This document shows, one piece after another, positions 7,298 through 16,634 of a stretch of 56,094 nt of DNA. Made by a program: the position numbers and the translations under genes. Position 1 is the first letter of the stretch. Every line of letters begins with the position of its first letter. The notes beneath the pieces are model-generated. The model saw only the letters and a list, made by a program, of their open reading frames with translations, searched no databases and had not been told where the DNA came from. The stretch comes from Streptosporangiales bacterium (GTDB taxonomy: Bacteria > Actinomycetota > Actinomycetes > Streptosporangiales > WHST01), in NCBI GenBank assembly GCA_009379825.1, contig WHTA01000033.1, positions 1-56,094 on the forward strand. Direction: 5' to 3'.

Positions 7298-8481
7298 ATG
7301 CACGAACCGATACGCAAGATCAAGCTGAACAACGGCAAGGTCCGATACCGACTCGTTGTGGACATCGGAGTCGACGAGAACGGCAACCGCCAGCAGCTGA
7401 CCCGTACCTTCGACAAGCAGAAGGAGGCCCGAGACGAGCTGTCGCGTATCCGCCACGAACTCGGGAAGGGTACGTTCGTCAAGGCGTCCGAGCAGACCGT
7501 GAACGAGTACCTGGACGAGTACCTCAAGGGAGCTACTCGTGGACGCCGCGAGTCCACCAAGGTCTCCTACCGCGACTCGTTCCGGTGCCCGCGGGAGCTG
7601 TTCGGTGACCGGCCGTTGCAGTCGATCACCAAGGCCGACATCGAGAAGCTCGTCGACTACATGTTCACCAAGGGCCGCAAACGCGGCGGCAAGGCCGGCA
7701 CCGGGCTCGGCCCGCGCAGCGTACGGCTGACGCTCAGTCAGCTATCCGCCGCGTTCGAACAGGCCGTACTCGAAGGCAAGCTGGTGCGCAACCCGGCCAA
7801 GCTCGTCGACCCACCCGAGTACACGCCCAACGAGCGGGCTACCTGGAGAAGGAGGAGGTCCGCAGGTTCCTCACCTGGGCAGCGATGGACCGGCTGCACG
7901 CTGGCTGGCGGCTGAGCCTGTACGGGTTGCGCCGCGGCGAGGTACTCGGGCTGCGCTGGTCAGATATCGACCTGGAGAACGGGAAACTCACCGTGAACCA
8001 GGCGCGGATACTCGTCGAGTACCGGGTACGGGTCGAGGAACCCAAGAGCAGACACGGCAAGCGCACACTGCCGCTCGATGACGAGCTCGTCCAGGCGCTC
8101 ACCAAGCTGCGCAAGCAACAGGCACTCGACCGGCTCCAAGCGGGTACGGCGTACCAACAAGGGCTCGACACGCTGGACTGGTACACCCCAGGCGACGCCT
8201 ACGTGGTCACCGACGAGCTGGGCATTCCGGTGCACCCCGAGTGGTACACAGACGAGTTCACGCGGCTGCTCCGGCAGGCACAGCTGACCAGGATCAGGCT
8301 GCACGACTCCCGCCACACCACGCTCAGCCTGATGGAGAAGGCCGGCGTGCCGATCTCCGTGATCAGCAGGTGGGCCGGGCACCACGACTCGGCGTTTACC
8401 ATGAGGATGTACGTCCACGCCAACGACGAGGACCTGGAGCTGGGAGCCGAGCAACTCGCCCAGCTCTACAAGCTCGATTAG
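7298..8481 (+). pseudogene. Tyrosine integrase, frameshifted
   Basis: The N-terminal part (7298 to about 7835) has the arm-binding and core-binding domains: RKIKLNNGKVRYRL, then KADIEKLVDYMF and VRLTLSQLSAAFEQAV. The catalytic domain continues in another frame from about 7838, with Arg in YGLRRGEVLGLRW, HDSRHTT, GHHD and the nucleophile region RMYVH. Total length is one base short of a multiple of three, so a single base is missing near 7834-7840, inside NER-GYLEKEEV. Repaired, it would be about 394 residues, a normal phage-type integrase. GAGAGGAG precedes ATG 7298. As written, the catalytic half is not made, so the element could not integrate or excise unless this is a sequencing error. Confidence 0.85.
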
Positions 8482-8595
8482 AACTGTGAGAAATTGTGAG
8501 AGACCCGCGCGCCAGCGGCTCACTTGCTAGCTATTCGCGAACAACTGCAAACTACCCTGACCTGCGGAGATAGTGACCTTCCGGCAGGCCCTCGC

Positions 8596-8671
8596 TGGTG
8601 GAGCTAAGGGGATTCGAACCCCTGACCTTCTGCATGCCATGCAGACGCGCTACCAACTGCGCCATAGCCCC
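8596..8671 (-). tRNA. tRNA-Ala(GGC)
   Basis: The minus strand folds into a full cloverleaf. The acceptor stem GGGGCTA pairs with TAGCTCC. The anticodon stem TCTGC/GCAGA encloses loop ATGGCAT with anticodon GGC, and the T-arm is GGGGTTCGAATCCCC. A CCA end is encoded (8596-8598). Its 3' end faces the integrase, making it the attachment site of the left element. It is intact, as expected when the element supplies the 3' half. Confidence 0.95.
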
Positions 8672-8762
8672 AGGATGCGAGTGGCAGTCTAGCCGACGGT
8701 CGGCGGGAGCTGCGCGGGCCCCGGTGTTGTGGCGGTCGTGCCGGTTGGCAAACTCTTCCGCG

Positions 8763-9934
8763 ATGCCAGCGCTATCGCATCCGTCGCTTGCGGGCTTCGA
8801 GACGTTGCTGTCGACGCGGGGGCGTGAGGTGTTGGCGCTGCTGGCGGACGAGCGGGTGGACGCGGCGAACGCGTTGCGCGTGGGTGAGCGGCTGCGGGCC
8901 AGGTATCCGACGGATGTGGTGGTGGCCGCGTTCGCGCAGCACGAGCTGCGGCAGCGCGCGAAGTTCGGTCGGGCGGCGGAGATGTTCTTCACCCAGGCCG
9001 GGCTGGAGCAGGCGAGCACGGAGCAGGTGGCGCGGTACCGCGCACGGCGGTACCGCGGGCTCGACCGGGTCGCCACCTCTGTACGGGGATCGACGGCGAC
9101 CTGCTGCCGCTGGCCGGGACGCACCCCACCCTGGCCGTCGACCACGACCCGCTGCACCTGCGGATGGCGGAGGTCAACGCGCAGGTGTACGGCGTCGCCG
9201 ACCGGGTCACGCCGGCGCTCGGGGACGTCAGGGACGCCGACCTCGACGGGGTGGACGGGGTGTTCGTGGACCCGGCGCGCCGCGGCGACGGCCGGCGGCT
9301 TGCGGTCGGCGAGAGCGAGCCGCCGCTGGCGTGGTGCACCGAACTGGCCGACCGGGTCGCCGCGGTCGGCGTCAAGGCCGCGCCCGCGCTCCCCCGCAGC
9401 GAGGTGCCGGACGGCTGGGAGCTCGAGCTGATCGCCGTCGGCAGGGAGCTGAAAGAGGCCACCCTGTGGTCCCCCGCGCTGCGCGGCGCCACCCGGCGGG
9501 CGACGATCCTGCCGGAGGAGCACACGCTGGAGCCGACGCCTTGCGCCGCCGTACCGAGCCGCGCGCCCGGCGACTACCTGCTCGACCCGAACCCGGCGGT
9601 GACGCGGGCGGGGCTGGTCGCCGACCTCGCCCGCCGGCTGGACGCCTGGCAGCTCGACCCGCAGATCGCGTTCCTCTCCGCCGACCGGCCGCTGCGCTCG
9701 CCGTTCGGCCGCACGCTGCGGGTGGTCGAGTCGCTGCCGTGGCAGCTGAAGCGGCTGCGCAGCGGCCTGCGCGCACTGGACGTCGGCGCCGTCGACGTCA
9801 GGCGGCGCGGCCTGGCCGGCGACGTCGACCAGCTGCGCAGGCAGCTGAAGCTCACCGGCACCAGGCAGGCGACCGTCGCCATGACCCGGGTGGACGGCCG
9901 GCCGTGGGCGCTGGTCTGCGTCGACCCCGAGTGA
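8763..9934 (+). pseudogene. Class I SAM methyltransferase with THUMP-like C-terminal domain, frameshifted
   Basis: Residues from ATG 8763 (LSHPSLAGFETLL ... QHELRQRAKFGRAAEMFF) read normally to about 9072. There the SAM-binding motif should read DLCTGIDGDLLPL, but one base is missing after GTCGCC. The rest, from DHDPLHLRMAEVNA through FVDPARRGDGRR to the THUMP-like end GRPWALVCVDPE, is intact in the next frame. The total is one base short of a multiple of three, giving about 390 residues when repaired. The family is an uncharacterised nucleic-acid methyltransferase common in actinobacteria. The break falls inside SAM motif I, so no activity is expected if it is real. Confidence 0.8.
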
Positions 9935-9947
9935 CACCGCACGCAGG

Positions 9948-9953
9948 TACCTT
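9948..9953 (+). promoter_or_regulatory. -10 hexamer TACCTT for leaderless P450 mRNA
   Basis: TACCTT ends seven bases before GTG 9961, and no ribosome binding site is present. In actinobacteria a TANNNT hexamer at this distance marks transcripts that begin at the start codon. Confidence 0.45.
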
Positions 9954-9960
9954 GGGTGGC

Positions 9961-11127
9961 GTGCCGTTTCCGTTGGGCGCAGCGGTGTCGCTGGCCACTC
10001 TCGAACATGACCCGTATCCCGCACTCGACGAGCTGCGCGCGGCGGAGCCCGTGTCGTGGCTGCCCGCGCTCGGCGGCTGGCTGGTGACCAGGCACGACCT
10101 GGCACTGCAGGTGATGCGGGACGCCCGCACGTTCACCGTCGACGACCCGCGGTTCTCCACCGCGCAGGTGGTCGGCCCGAGCATGCTCTCGCTGGACGGC
10201 AGGGAGCACACCAGGCACCGCAAGCCGTTCGCCCAAGCCTTCAAGCCCGCCGAGGTACGTACGAGGTTCACCGAGTTCATCGAGGACGAGACGCGGCGGC
10301 TGGTGGCCGAGCTGACCCCGGCCGGCGGCGCCGAGCTGCGCCGCGGCCTCGCCGGGCCGCTGTCGGTGGCCGTGGTCGCCGAGGCGCTCGGCCTCGACGA
10401 CGTGGCCGCGAAGACCGTGCTGTCGTGGTACGACGCGATCGTCGCGGCGGTCTCCGAGATCACCGCGGGGCGCACGCCGGACGCCGGTGGCGCGGCGGCG
10501 GTGGAGAGCCTGCGCGCGAGCGTCGAGGCCACCGTCGCCGGGCGCCGGGAGTCTTCGCTGCTCGTCGCGGCCGCCAGCGAGGACGCCGGGCTGCGCGTGC
10601 CCGAGGTCGTGTCGAACGCGGCCGTGCTGATGTTCGGCGGCATCGAGACCACCGAGGGGATGATCGCCAACGCGGCGCGGCACCTGCTCTCGCACCCCCA
10701 CCAGGTCGCCGCCGTACGCGGCGACCCTGCGCTGCTTGCGCCGGCCGTGGAGGAGTCGCTGCGCCTCGACCCGGCCGCCGCGATGGTCGACAGGTACGCC
10801 ACCAGGGACGTGGAGCTGGGTGGCGCGTCGATCGGCGCCGGCGACCTGGTGACCGTCTCGATCACCGGCGCCAACCGCGACCCCGCGGTCTTCGCTGACC
10901 CGGACGCGTTCGTCGTCGGCCGGGAGAACCTGCGGCAGCACCTGGCGTTCGCGCACGGCCCGCACTTCTGCCTCGGCATGGACCTGGCCAGGCTGGAGAC
11001 GCAGATCGCGCTGCGTACCCTGCTCGACCGGTTCCCGCACCTGCGGCTGGCACCGGACTCCCCCGCCGCGTCGTACGGGCTGGTGTTCCGCAAGCCGGTC
11101 GCCGTGCACGTCCGCTGGGACGGCTAG
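9961..11127 (+). CDS. Cytochrome P450
   Basis: The protein has 388 residues, soluble bacterial type. The I-helix oxygen-activation motif is FGGIETTEG, with acid and Thr present. The K-helix ExxR is EESLR. The heme loop FAHGPHFCLGMDLARLE contains the proximal Cys. A conserved HRKPF block follows SLDGREHTRHR. It would hydroxylate a small molecule with electrons from a ferredoxin, but no ferredoxin gene is adjacent and the substrate cannot be predicted. It stands alone after the broken methyltransferase and faces the histidine phosphatase gene, whose end is 3 bp beyond its stop (11131). Confidence 0.93.
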   Translation: MPFPLGAAVSLATLEHDPYPALDELRAAEPVSWLPALGGWLVTRHDLALQVMRDARTFTVDDPRFSTAQVVGPSMLSLDGREHTRHRKPFAQAFKPAEVRTRFTEFIEDETRRLVAELTPAGGAELRRGLAGPLSVAVVAEALGLDDVAAKTVLSWYDAIVAAVSEITAGRTPDAGGAAAVESLRASVEATVAGRRESSLLVAAASEDAGLRVPEVVSNAAVLMFGGIETTEGMIANAARHLLSHPHQVAAVRGDPALLAPAVEESLRLDPAAAMVDRYATRDVELGGASIGAGDLVTVSITGANRDPAVFADPDAFVVGRENLRQHLAFAHGPHFCLGMDLARLETQIALRTLLDRFPHLRLAPDSPAASYGLVFRKPVAVHVRWDG

Positions 11128-11130
11128 ACC

Positions 11131-11751
11131 CTACCGGTCGTCGGACAGCGCCGGCTCGGGGAGGGTGCCGGCGTTGTGCTCGAGCAGCCGCCAGCCGGCG
11201 GCCGACTCGCCGAGCACCGACCAGGCGCAGTTCGACAGCGGGCCGAAGCACCGCCACAACGGTTGCTGCAGCCCGAGCACCCGGCCGATCCCCGCGCGGA
11301 TGGCGCCACCGTGGCTCACCACGACCGCGAGCTCACCGGCCGGCAGGTCGGCCACCACGTCGCCGATGGCCGCGGCGACCCGCTCACCGACCTCGGCCTC
11401 GTGCTCACCGTCGGCCGGCTGCCACTGCTCCCAGGCCGCCGGGTACGCGTCCCTGATCTCCGCCTGGGTGAGGCCCTCCCACGAGCCGCCGAACCGCTCC
11501 CGCAGCCGCGGGTCGTACGCACAGGACCGGCCGGTCGCCTCCACGAGCGCGTCCGCGGTGGCCGTGGCACGCACCAGGTCGGACGCGACGATCACCGCGG
11601 GCTGCAGCGTCGCGAGCCGCGCGGCGGCCGCCTTCGCCTCGGCCATGCCGGTCTCGGTCAACGGGATGTCGGTGCCGCCCTGGAAGCGCTTCTCCAGGTT
11701 CCACTGCGTCTGGCCGTGCCGCCACAGCACGACCCGGCGGGCCCCGGACAC
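11131..11751 (-). CDS. Histidine phosphatase (phosphoglycerate-mutase-like) superfamily protein
   Basis: The protein has 206 residues. The catalytic RHG motif is in VVLWRHGQTQWNLEKRFQGG near the N-terminus, and the second His is in VVVSHGGAIRAGI. It therefore has the phosphohistidine mechanism. Spacing suggests a phosphatase rather than a glycolytic mutase. GTG 11751 follows the rsfS stop by one base, and the two are certainly cotranscribed. The nadD-rsfS-phosphatase order is common in actinobacteria. The physiological substrate is unknown. Confidence 0.88.
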   Translation of the reverse strand: MSGARRVVLWRHGQTQWNLEKRFQGGTDIPLTETGMAEAKAAAARLATLQPAVIVASDLVRATATADALVEATGRSCAYDPRLRERFGGSWEGLTQAEIRDAYPAAWEQWQPADGEHEAEVGERVAAAIGDVVADLPAGELAVVVSHGGAIRAGIGRVLGLQQPLWRCFGPLSNCAWSVLGESAAGWRLLEHNAGTLPEPALSDDR

Positions 11752-11752
11752 C

Positions 11753-12148
11753 TCAGCGTCCGCCGGCGGCGTGCCGGTGCCGGCCCTGCGCCTCCTCGGG
11801 CAACGGCACGACGGGGCAGTCCGCCCACAGCCGTTCCAGGTCGTAGTAGTCGCGTTCCTCGTCCATCTGGACGTGCACCACCAGGTCACCGAAGTCGAGC
11901 AGCACCCAGCGCCGCTCCGGCTCGCCCTCGCGGCGCTGCGGCTTCACGCCGTCCAGGCGCAACCGCTCCTCGACGGCGTCGACGATCGCCCGGACCTGCC
12001 GGTCGTTGCTGGCGGAACACAGCAAGAAGATGTCCGCGATATAGAGCTGATCGCTGACGTCGAACGCCACCACCTGCTCGGCGAGCTTGTCGGAAGCCGC
12101 GGCGGCCGCGGCGGTGGCCAGTTCGATGGCCTGTGTGGTTGCTGTCAA
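11753..12148 (-). CDS. rsfS: Ribosome silencing factor RsfS (Iojap)
   Basis: The protein has 131 residues. The DUF143/Iojap core is evident: KLAEQVVAFDVSDQLYIADIF, LLCSASNDRQVRAIVDAVEE, and the signature WVLLDFGDLVVHVQMDEERDYYDLERLW. RsfS binds ribosomal protein L14 and blocks subunit joining when nutrients are scarce. I take TTG 12148 as start, because alignment-length logic and the family's short N-terminus agree, although the codon is rare. The frame upstream overlaps nadD and is not coding. It lies between nadD and the phosphatase gene. Confidence 0.92.
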   Translation of the reverse strand: MTATTQAIELATAAAAAASDKLAEQVVAFDVSDQLYIADIFLLCSASNDRQVRAIVDAVEERLRLDGVKPQRREGEPERRWVLLDFGDLVVHVQMDEERDYYDLERLWADCPVVPLPEEAQGRHRHAAGGR

Positions 12149-12173
12149 CTCGTCCTGTCTCCATCGATCTGTG

Positions 12174-12800
12174 TCACGGGTGCACCGCCGTGCCGTCGCG
12201 GTACAGCCGGCGCTTGGCGATGTACTGCACCACGCCGTCGGGTACGAGGTACCAGGCCGGCTGCCCACTGCCGACCCGGACACGCACCTCGCTGGACGAG
12301 ATGGCCAACGCCGGTACCTCTACCAGGGTGACCGATCCCTGCGGCAAGTGGGATGCGTCCAGCCGGTGGCCCGGCCGGGTGCAGCCGACGAAGTGCGCCA
12401 GTTCGAACATCTCCTCTACCGAATGCCAGGAGAGTATCTGGCCGAGCGCGTCCGCGCCGGTGATGAAGTACAGGCTGGCATCCGGCGATGCAGCATGGAT
12501 GTCACGCAGCGTATCAATCGTGTACGTCGGACCGGGCCGGTCGATGTCCACCCGGCTCACCCAGAAACGCGGGTTGGACGCCGTGGCGATCACCGCCATC
12601 AGGTACCTGTCCTCGGCCGGCGACACCTTGACGTGGCTCTTCTGCCACGGCTGGCCGGTGGGCACGAACACGACTTCGTCCAGGTCGAACTGGTGCGCGA
12701 CCTCACTCGCCGCGACCAGGTGGCCGTGGTGGATGGGGTCGAAGGTGCCGCCCATGACGCCCAACCTGCGCGCGCCCGTCTTTGCCGTCGCTGCCTCCAT
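12174..12800 (-). CDS. nadD: Nicotinate-nucleotide adenylyltransferase
   Basis: The protein has 208 residues. The nucleotidyltransferase motif [12 protein letters not shown] (residues about 17-28) and the C-terminal ISSSEVR loop (ISSTxIR type) are diagnostic. It joins NaMN and ATP to give NaAD in NAD synthesis. The ATG at 12800 was chosen; the frame runs much further upstream only as antisense of the neighbouring genes. It heads the nadD-rsfS-phosphatase operon. Confidence 0.95.
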   Translation of the reverse strand: MEAATAKTGARRLGVMGGTFDPIHHGHLVAASEVAHQFDLDEVVFVPTGQPWQKSHVKVSPAEDRYLMAVIATASNPRFWVSRVDIDRPGPTYTIDTLRDIHAASPDASLYFITGADALGQILSWHSVEEMFELAHFVGCTRPGHRLDASHLPQGSVTLVEVPALAISSSEVRVRVGSGQPAWYLVPDGVVQYIAKRRLYRDGTAVHP

Positions 12801-13022
12801 GACCTGTGATTCTCGCCGGTGCCACGGACAGCGACGAATTCGGTCCCCAGACGACCCGATTTGTCCCCGCCGTAATCGGTTCGTTATCTTGACAGTCGTG
12901 TGCTGGGCCGGAGGTTCGCCACGGTCGTGGCGGCTGCCGGCGCAGGACATGGTGCTCGCCGCCCCGAGACCTCGCCTCTCACTGCGAGCATCACGCCCCG
13001 ACCCCGAGGAGAGGCACCAGCA

Positions 13023-13697
13023 GTGGGACGACACAGCGCGCCCGCGAGACATGCGGCGCCAGCGAAGCAACCTGCCCAGGAGGAACCGCGCCGGCGCACC
13101 GCCCCGGCACCGGCGCTGCCGTTCCTCGCCCTCGCCCTGACCGGCCTCGCGACCTTCGGCGCCGCGGCGGTCGGCACCGCCCAGGCGGCGACCGCGGACC
13201 ACTCGGTCAGCACGCACGCCGCCGCCCCGGCGAAGGTGCTCAGCGACCCCAGCGCGGCACCGGAGATCGAGGCGCGCGCACACGGCCCGTCCACCAGGGA
13301 CCTGGCCAGGTCGGAGCTCGAACGCCGCAAGGCGGACGCACCGAAGCGGGCCGGCCTCGCGTCGCTGCCTTCGCAGCACGACGACGAGTACGGCAGCCGG
13401 CCGGTGGTCGACAGCGGTGAGTGCGAGGCGTCGTACTACAACACCGGCAGTGTGACGGCGAACGGCGAGTCGTTCGACCCGAGCGAGCTGACCGCGGCGC
13501 ACAAGACGCTGCCGTTCAACACCATGGTGCGGGTGATCAACAAGGCGAACAACGAGTCGGTCGTGGTGCGGATCAACGACCGCGGCCCGTACATCGCCGG
13601 CCGCTGCCTGGACCTCACCCCGCCGGGCATGGAGGAGATCGCCGGTCCCGGCGTGGGCACCGCCGACGTGCGCTACGAGGTGCTCGGCAAGGAGTAG
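13023..13697 (+). CDS. RlpA-like double-psi beta-barrel secreted protein
   Basis: GTG 13023 is preceded by GAGGAGAGG at ideal spacing and opens the MGRHSAPAR-type N-terminus common in actinobacterial cell-wall proteins. The product has 224 residues. A long basic, Pro-rich leader precedes the hydrophobic segment [20 protein letters not shown] and the likely cleavage site AQA-ATA. The C-terminal domain ([19 protein letters not shown] ... [20 protein letters not shown]) is the RlpA/DPBB fold, with the catalytic Asp in NDRGP. No SPOR domain is present. The likely role is in peptidoglycan remodelling. The 220-bp leader back to nadD contains no structure I could assign. Confidence 0.85.
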   Translation: MGRHSAPARHAAPAKQPAQEEPRRRTAPAPALPFLALALTGLATFGAAAVGTAQAATADHSVSTHAAAPAKVLSDPSAAPEIEARAHGPSTRDLARSELERRKADAPKRAGLASLPSQHDDEYGSRPVVDSGECEASYYNTGSVTANGESFDPSELTAAHKTLPFNTMVRVINKANNESVVVRINDRGPYIAGRCLDLTPPGMEEIAGPGVGTADVRYEVLGKE

Positions 13698-13706
13698 GCA
13701 CCGGCC

Positions 13707-13712
13707 TAGACT
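13707..13712 (+). promoter_or_regulatory. -10 hexamer TAGACT for leaderless add mRNA
   Basis: TAGACT is followed by six bases and then ATG 13719. There is no Shine-Dalgarno sequence, so the adenosine deaminase mRNA is probably leaderless. Confidence 0.5.
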
Positions 13713-13718
13713 CGGTGG

Positions 13719-14810
13719 ATGACAGCAACACCGACGCCGGCAACGATCGCCAGCGCACCCAAGGCGCTGCTGCACGACCACCTGGACGGCGGCCTGCGGC
13801 CGGTGACCATCGTCGAGCTCGCCCGCGACGTCCGGCACCCACTGCCCGCGTACGACGCGAACGCGCTGCGCGACTGGTTCACCGAGGCGGCGAACGCGCG
13901 CACGCTGGAACGGTACCTGGAGACGTTCGACCACACGGTCGCCTGCATGCAGACGGCGGAGAGCCTGCAGCGGGTCGCGGCGGAGTGCGCCGAGGACCTC
14001 GCCGCCGACGGCGTGGTCTACGCCGAGGTGCGGTTCGCGCCCGAGCAACACCTGCAAACCGGGCTGACCCTGGACGGCGTCGTCGCCGCCGTGCTCAGGG
14101 GGTTCGACGAGGGTCGGGCGCGCGCCCGCGCCGCCGGCAGGGAGATCACCATCGGCACGCTGCTGACCGCCATGCGGCACACGGCCCGGTCGCTGGAGAT
14201 CGCCGAGCTCGCCGTGCGGTGGCGCGAGGAGGGCGTCGTCGGCTTCGACATCGCGGGCGCGGAACGCGGTTACCCGCCGAGCCGGCACCTGGACGCGTTC
14301 GACCACGTGCGGGAGGCGAACGGCAACGTCACCATCCACGCCGGCGAGGGCTTCGGCGTGCGGTCGATCTGGGAGGCGCTGCAGATCTGCGGCGCGCACC
14401 GGCTCGGCCACGGCGTCCGCATCGTCGACGACATCGCCGAGGAGCCGGACGGCGAGCCGATGCTCGGGCGCCTCGCCTCGTACGTGCGCGACAAGCGGGT
14501 GCCGCTCGAGATGTGCCCGGCCTCGAACGTGCAGACGGGCGCGGCCAAGTCGATCGAGGACCACCCGATCGGCCTGCTGCGGCAGCTGCACTTCCGGGTC
14601 ACGGTGAACACCGACAACCGGCTGATGAGCGGCACCAGCATGACCGACGAGCTGGCCTCGCTCGTACGCGCGTTCGGCTACGACTGGGACGACCTGCGCT
14701 GGCTGACGGTGAACGCGCTGAAGAGTGCCTTCATCCCGTTCGACGAACGGCTCGCGCTGATCAACGACGTCGTCAAGCCGGCCTACGCAGAGCTCGGCGC
14801 CCGGTCCTGA
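13719..14810 (+). CDS. add: Adenosine deaminase
   Basis: The protein has 363 residues. The zinc ligands sit in HDHLDGG (residues 19-25), the catalytic region is HAGEGFG, then LGHGVRI, and the last metal ligand is in [13 protein letters not shown]. It converts adenosine or deoxyadenosine to inosine in purine salvage. The C-terminus overlaps the convergent phosphoesterase gene by 38 bp (14773-14810), with both reading frames intact. Confidence 0.95.
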   Translation: MTATPTPATIASAPKALLHDHLDGGLRPVTIVELARDVRHPLPAYDANALRDWFTEAANARTLERYLETFDHTVACMQTAESLQRVAAECAEDLAADGVVYAEVRFAPEQHLQTGLTLDGVVAAVLRGFDEGRARARAAGREITIGTLLTAMRHTARSLEIAELAVRWREEGVVGFDIAGAERGYPPSRHLDAFDHVREANGNVTIHAGEGFGVRSIWEALQICGAHRLGHGVRIVDDIAEEPDGEPMLGRLASYVRDKRVPLEMCPASNVQTGAAKSIEDHPIGLLRQLHFRVTVNTDNRLMSGTSMTDELASLVRAFGYDWDDLRWLTVNALKSAFIPFDERLALINDVVKPAYAELGARS

Positions 14811-16578
14811 CCCTGGGTACGAGCAGCTCGACGTTGCGGTCCTCGGCGTGGCCGAGCCGGCCGGCGAGACCGGGTTCCGTGGTGCGCTCCTGCCAGTCGT
14901 TGCCGGCCAGCTCGCGCGCCAGGGCAGCCAGCCGGCGCGGCGAGTCCAGCCGGCCGCCGTACGAGGCGGGCGCGTCCGCGTCGAGCATGGTGCACACCAC
15001 GGAGACGGTCCCGTCGCGGTTGTCGAGCAGCTCGACCACCCGGCTCTGCTGCGGCCAGTCGACGTGCGACGCAGTGGTGATCTCCCAGAACCCGCCGGTG
15101 AGCGGGCTGTCCGCCGGCCGCGCGTAGCCGGTCACCAGGTTCGCGTGCGTGTGCCCGTTCACCCAGGCGACCACGTTCGGGAACCGCAGCAGCAGGTCGC
15201 GTACGGCCGGTCCGAGCACCCGTGGGCGCTCCGCGTCTCGCGGCAGCGGGTTCGTCATGGTCGCGACGCTGTGGTGGCTGAACACCACGAACACCCGGTC
15301 GGTCACCTGGTGCGTGACCAGGTTTCCGTCCGCATCCAGGTACCTGCTGTTGCCGGCGGCAAGCACGCGCTCCAGCCAGTCGAACTGGTCGGCGTCCAGC
15401 GAGCCGTCCGGGCCGACGTCGTTGGTGGTGTCGAGGCTGACGCAGCGCACCTGCCCGGCGTCGAACGTGTAGTACGCCGTGCCTGCCCTGAGGTTCGTCC
15501 GGGTGAAGCCGTGCCCGCCGGGTCGGCCGGTGGTGCGGAAGTGCTCCTCGACGATCTGGCCGCGGGTCAACAACCGGCGCCGCGGGTCCGGCGTGACCGG
15601 CCGCGCCGGCCCCTGCGACAGCAGCTTGCCGGCCCGCTCGTCGCCGCGCTCGAGCAGCCGCGCCAGCTCCACCGGGTCGGTGCGCTCGCTCAGGCCGGTC
15701 ACCTTCGCCGACCCGATCGCCACCGCGCCGAACACGGCGTTCGGCGCGACGTTGCCCTGCACGAGCGCGTCGTGGTTGCCGAACACCGAGTACCAGGGGC
15801 ACGGTAGGCCGTGCGCGCGGAACGGCCGGCGCGCGGCGTCGAGCAGGCCGGGCGCCACCGGGTAGCCGTACGTGCGCCGCGGCAGGTCGTCGCGGCGCGA
15901 CGGCGGCGTGCCGTGCGGGTGCCAGTAGCGCTCGTCGTAGCCGACCTCGTCCATCACGCCCTCGTAGCGTGAGGTGTCGCCGGAGTCCGGCCGCACCGGC
16001 TCCCCGTCGAACAGGTCGATCAGCCAGCGCAGCTCGTTGTACTGGGCGTTGTCGACGCCGTCGCCGGTGGTGACGGCGAACGCGAGCGGCGCACCGCCGG
16101 CCGGGCCGGCCCCCAGGTTGCGCACGGCACGGACCATCGACTCCGCCGCCTGCGCCGCGAGCAGCTCCTGCGGGCGGTACGCGGCCGCGAACGGCACCAG
16201 CGCGGCGGTCGCCAGGTCGGTGTCGTTGTAGCGGTCGAGGAACTCCACCCGCGCCGGCGACTGCACGTCCGTCAGGTGGACGTCGGTGAACTGCGCGAAC
16301 GCGACCAACGTACGCCGGTTCGCGAACCTCGCCTCCACCGCGCGGCCACCCGGGTCGGCGCGCAGCAGGTGCGGCTCACCGAGCGCGGCGACGATCGAGC
16401 GGTAGCCACCCGCGCCGGGGCCGCCGAGCCTGAACGTACGGTCCAGCGTGCTGCCAGCTGCCCGCTGCACCGGCGCGGCCCGTACCGTACGGGCCGGGAA
16501 CGCGGTGATCCCGGCACCCGCGACCGCCGCGGCGAGTGCCGCCCTGCCCAACTCCCGCCGACTGAGCCGCACACCCAC
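14773..16578 (-). CDS. Tat-exported metallophosphoesterase (TIGR03767/PPA1498 type)
   Basis: The protein has 601 residues. A twin-arginine signal ([19 protein letters not shown], cleavage near AARA-AP) directs folded export. Metal-binding blocks of calcineurin-like phosphoesterases follow in order: [24 protein letters not shown] and [11 protein letters not shown]. The overall length and DVQSPAR motif match the family I recall as TIGR03767. Substrate unknown. The start is GTG 16578 or, better placed behind GGAGG, GTG 16572. It lies between add and proA and is inserted relative to the usual nadD-proA neighbourhood. Confidence 0.85.
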   Translation of the reverse strand: MGVRLSRRELGRAALAAAVAGAGITAFPARTVRAAPVQRAAGSTLDRTFRLGGPGAGGYRSIVAALGEPHLLRADPGGRAVEARFANRRTLVAFAQFTDVHLTDVQSPARVEFLDRYNDTDLATAALVPFAAAYRPQELLAAQAAESMVRAVRNLGAGPAGGAPLAFAVTTGDGVDNAQYNELRWLIDLFDGEPVRPDSGDTSRYEGVMDEVGYDERYWHPHGTPPSRRDDLPRRTYGYPVAPGLLDAARRPFRAHGLPCPWYSVFGNHDALVQGNVAPNAVFGAVAIGSAKVTGLSERTDPVELARLLERGDERAGKLLSQGPARPVTPDPRRRLLTRGQIVEEHFRTTGRPGGHGFTRTNLRAGTAYYTFDAGQVRCVSLDTTNDVGPDGSLDADQFDWLERVLAAGNSRYLDADGNLVTHQVTDRVFVVFSHHSVATMTNPLPRDAERPRVLGPAVRDLLLRFPNVVAWVNGHTHANLVTGYARPADSPLTGGFWEITTASHVDWPQQSRVVELLDNRDGTVSVVCTMLDADAPASYGGRLDSPRRLAALARELAGNDWQERTTEPGLAGRLGHAEDRNVELLVPRVRTGRRALRRPA

Positions 16579-16634
16579 CTCCGCCCGCTACGGCCGGGTC
16601 AACGATAGAGCGCGGCGCGCGGCGTGGGCCAGGG

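Larger units (their letters stand above)
780..8671. mobile_element. AICE-like integrative element seated at tRNA-Ala(GGC); left end not identified
   Basis: The region carries an HTH/Nudix pair, small transfer-type genes, an FtsK/TraB translocase, an AlpA-like protein, an HxlR regulator and a tyrosine integrase. The integrase ends about 115 bp from the 3' end of tRNA-Ala, the standard arrangement for actinomycete integrative elements. The distal end should bear a second copy of the tRNA-Ala 3' half. I cannot find one in 1-780, so the element either extends left of the window or lost its end when the transposase remnant arrived. No replication initiator is present and the integrase is frameshifted, so it is probably immobile. 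Confidence 0.7.

Noticed and set aside
12801-13022. A c-di-AMP (ydaO-type) riboswitch before the RlpA-like gene
   Set aside because: Such switches precede cell-wall hydrolase genes in actinobacteria, but I could not find the conserved core motifs in this leader.
12174-14591. An 805-residue minus-strand open frame covering nadD, the RlpA gene and add
   Set aside because: Only the last 208 residues are NadD. The rest is the antisense of two well-supported genes and is compositionally unlike protein.
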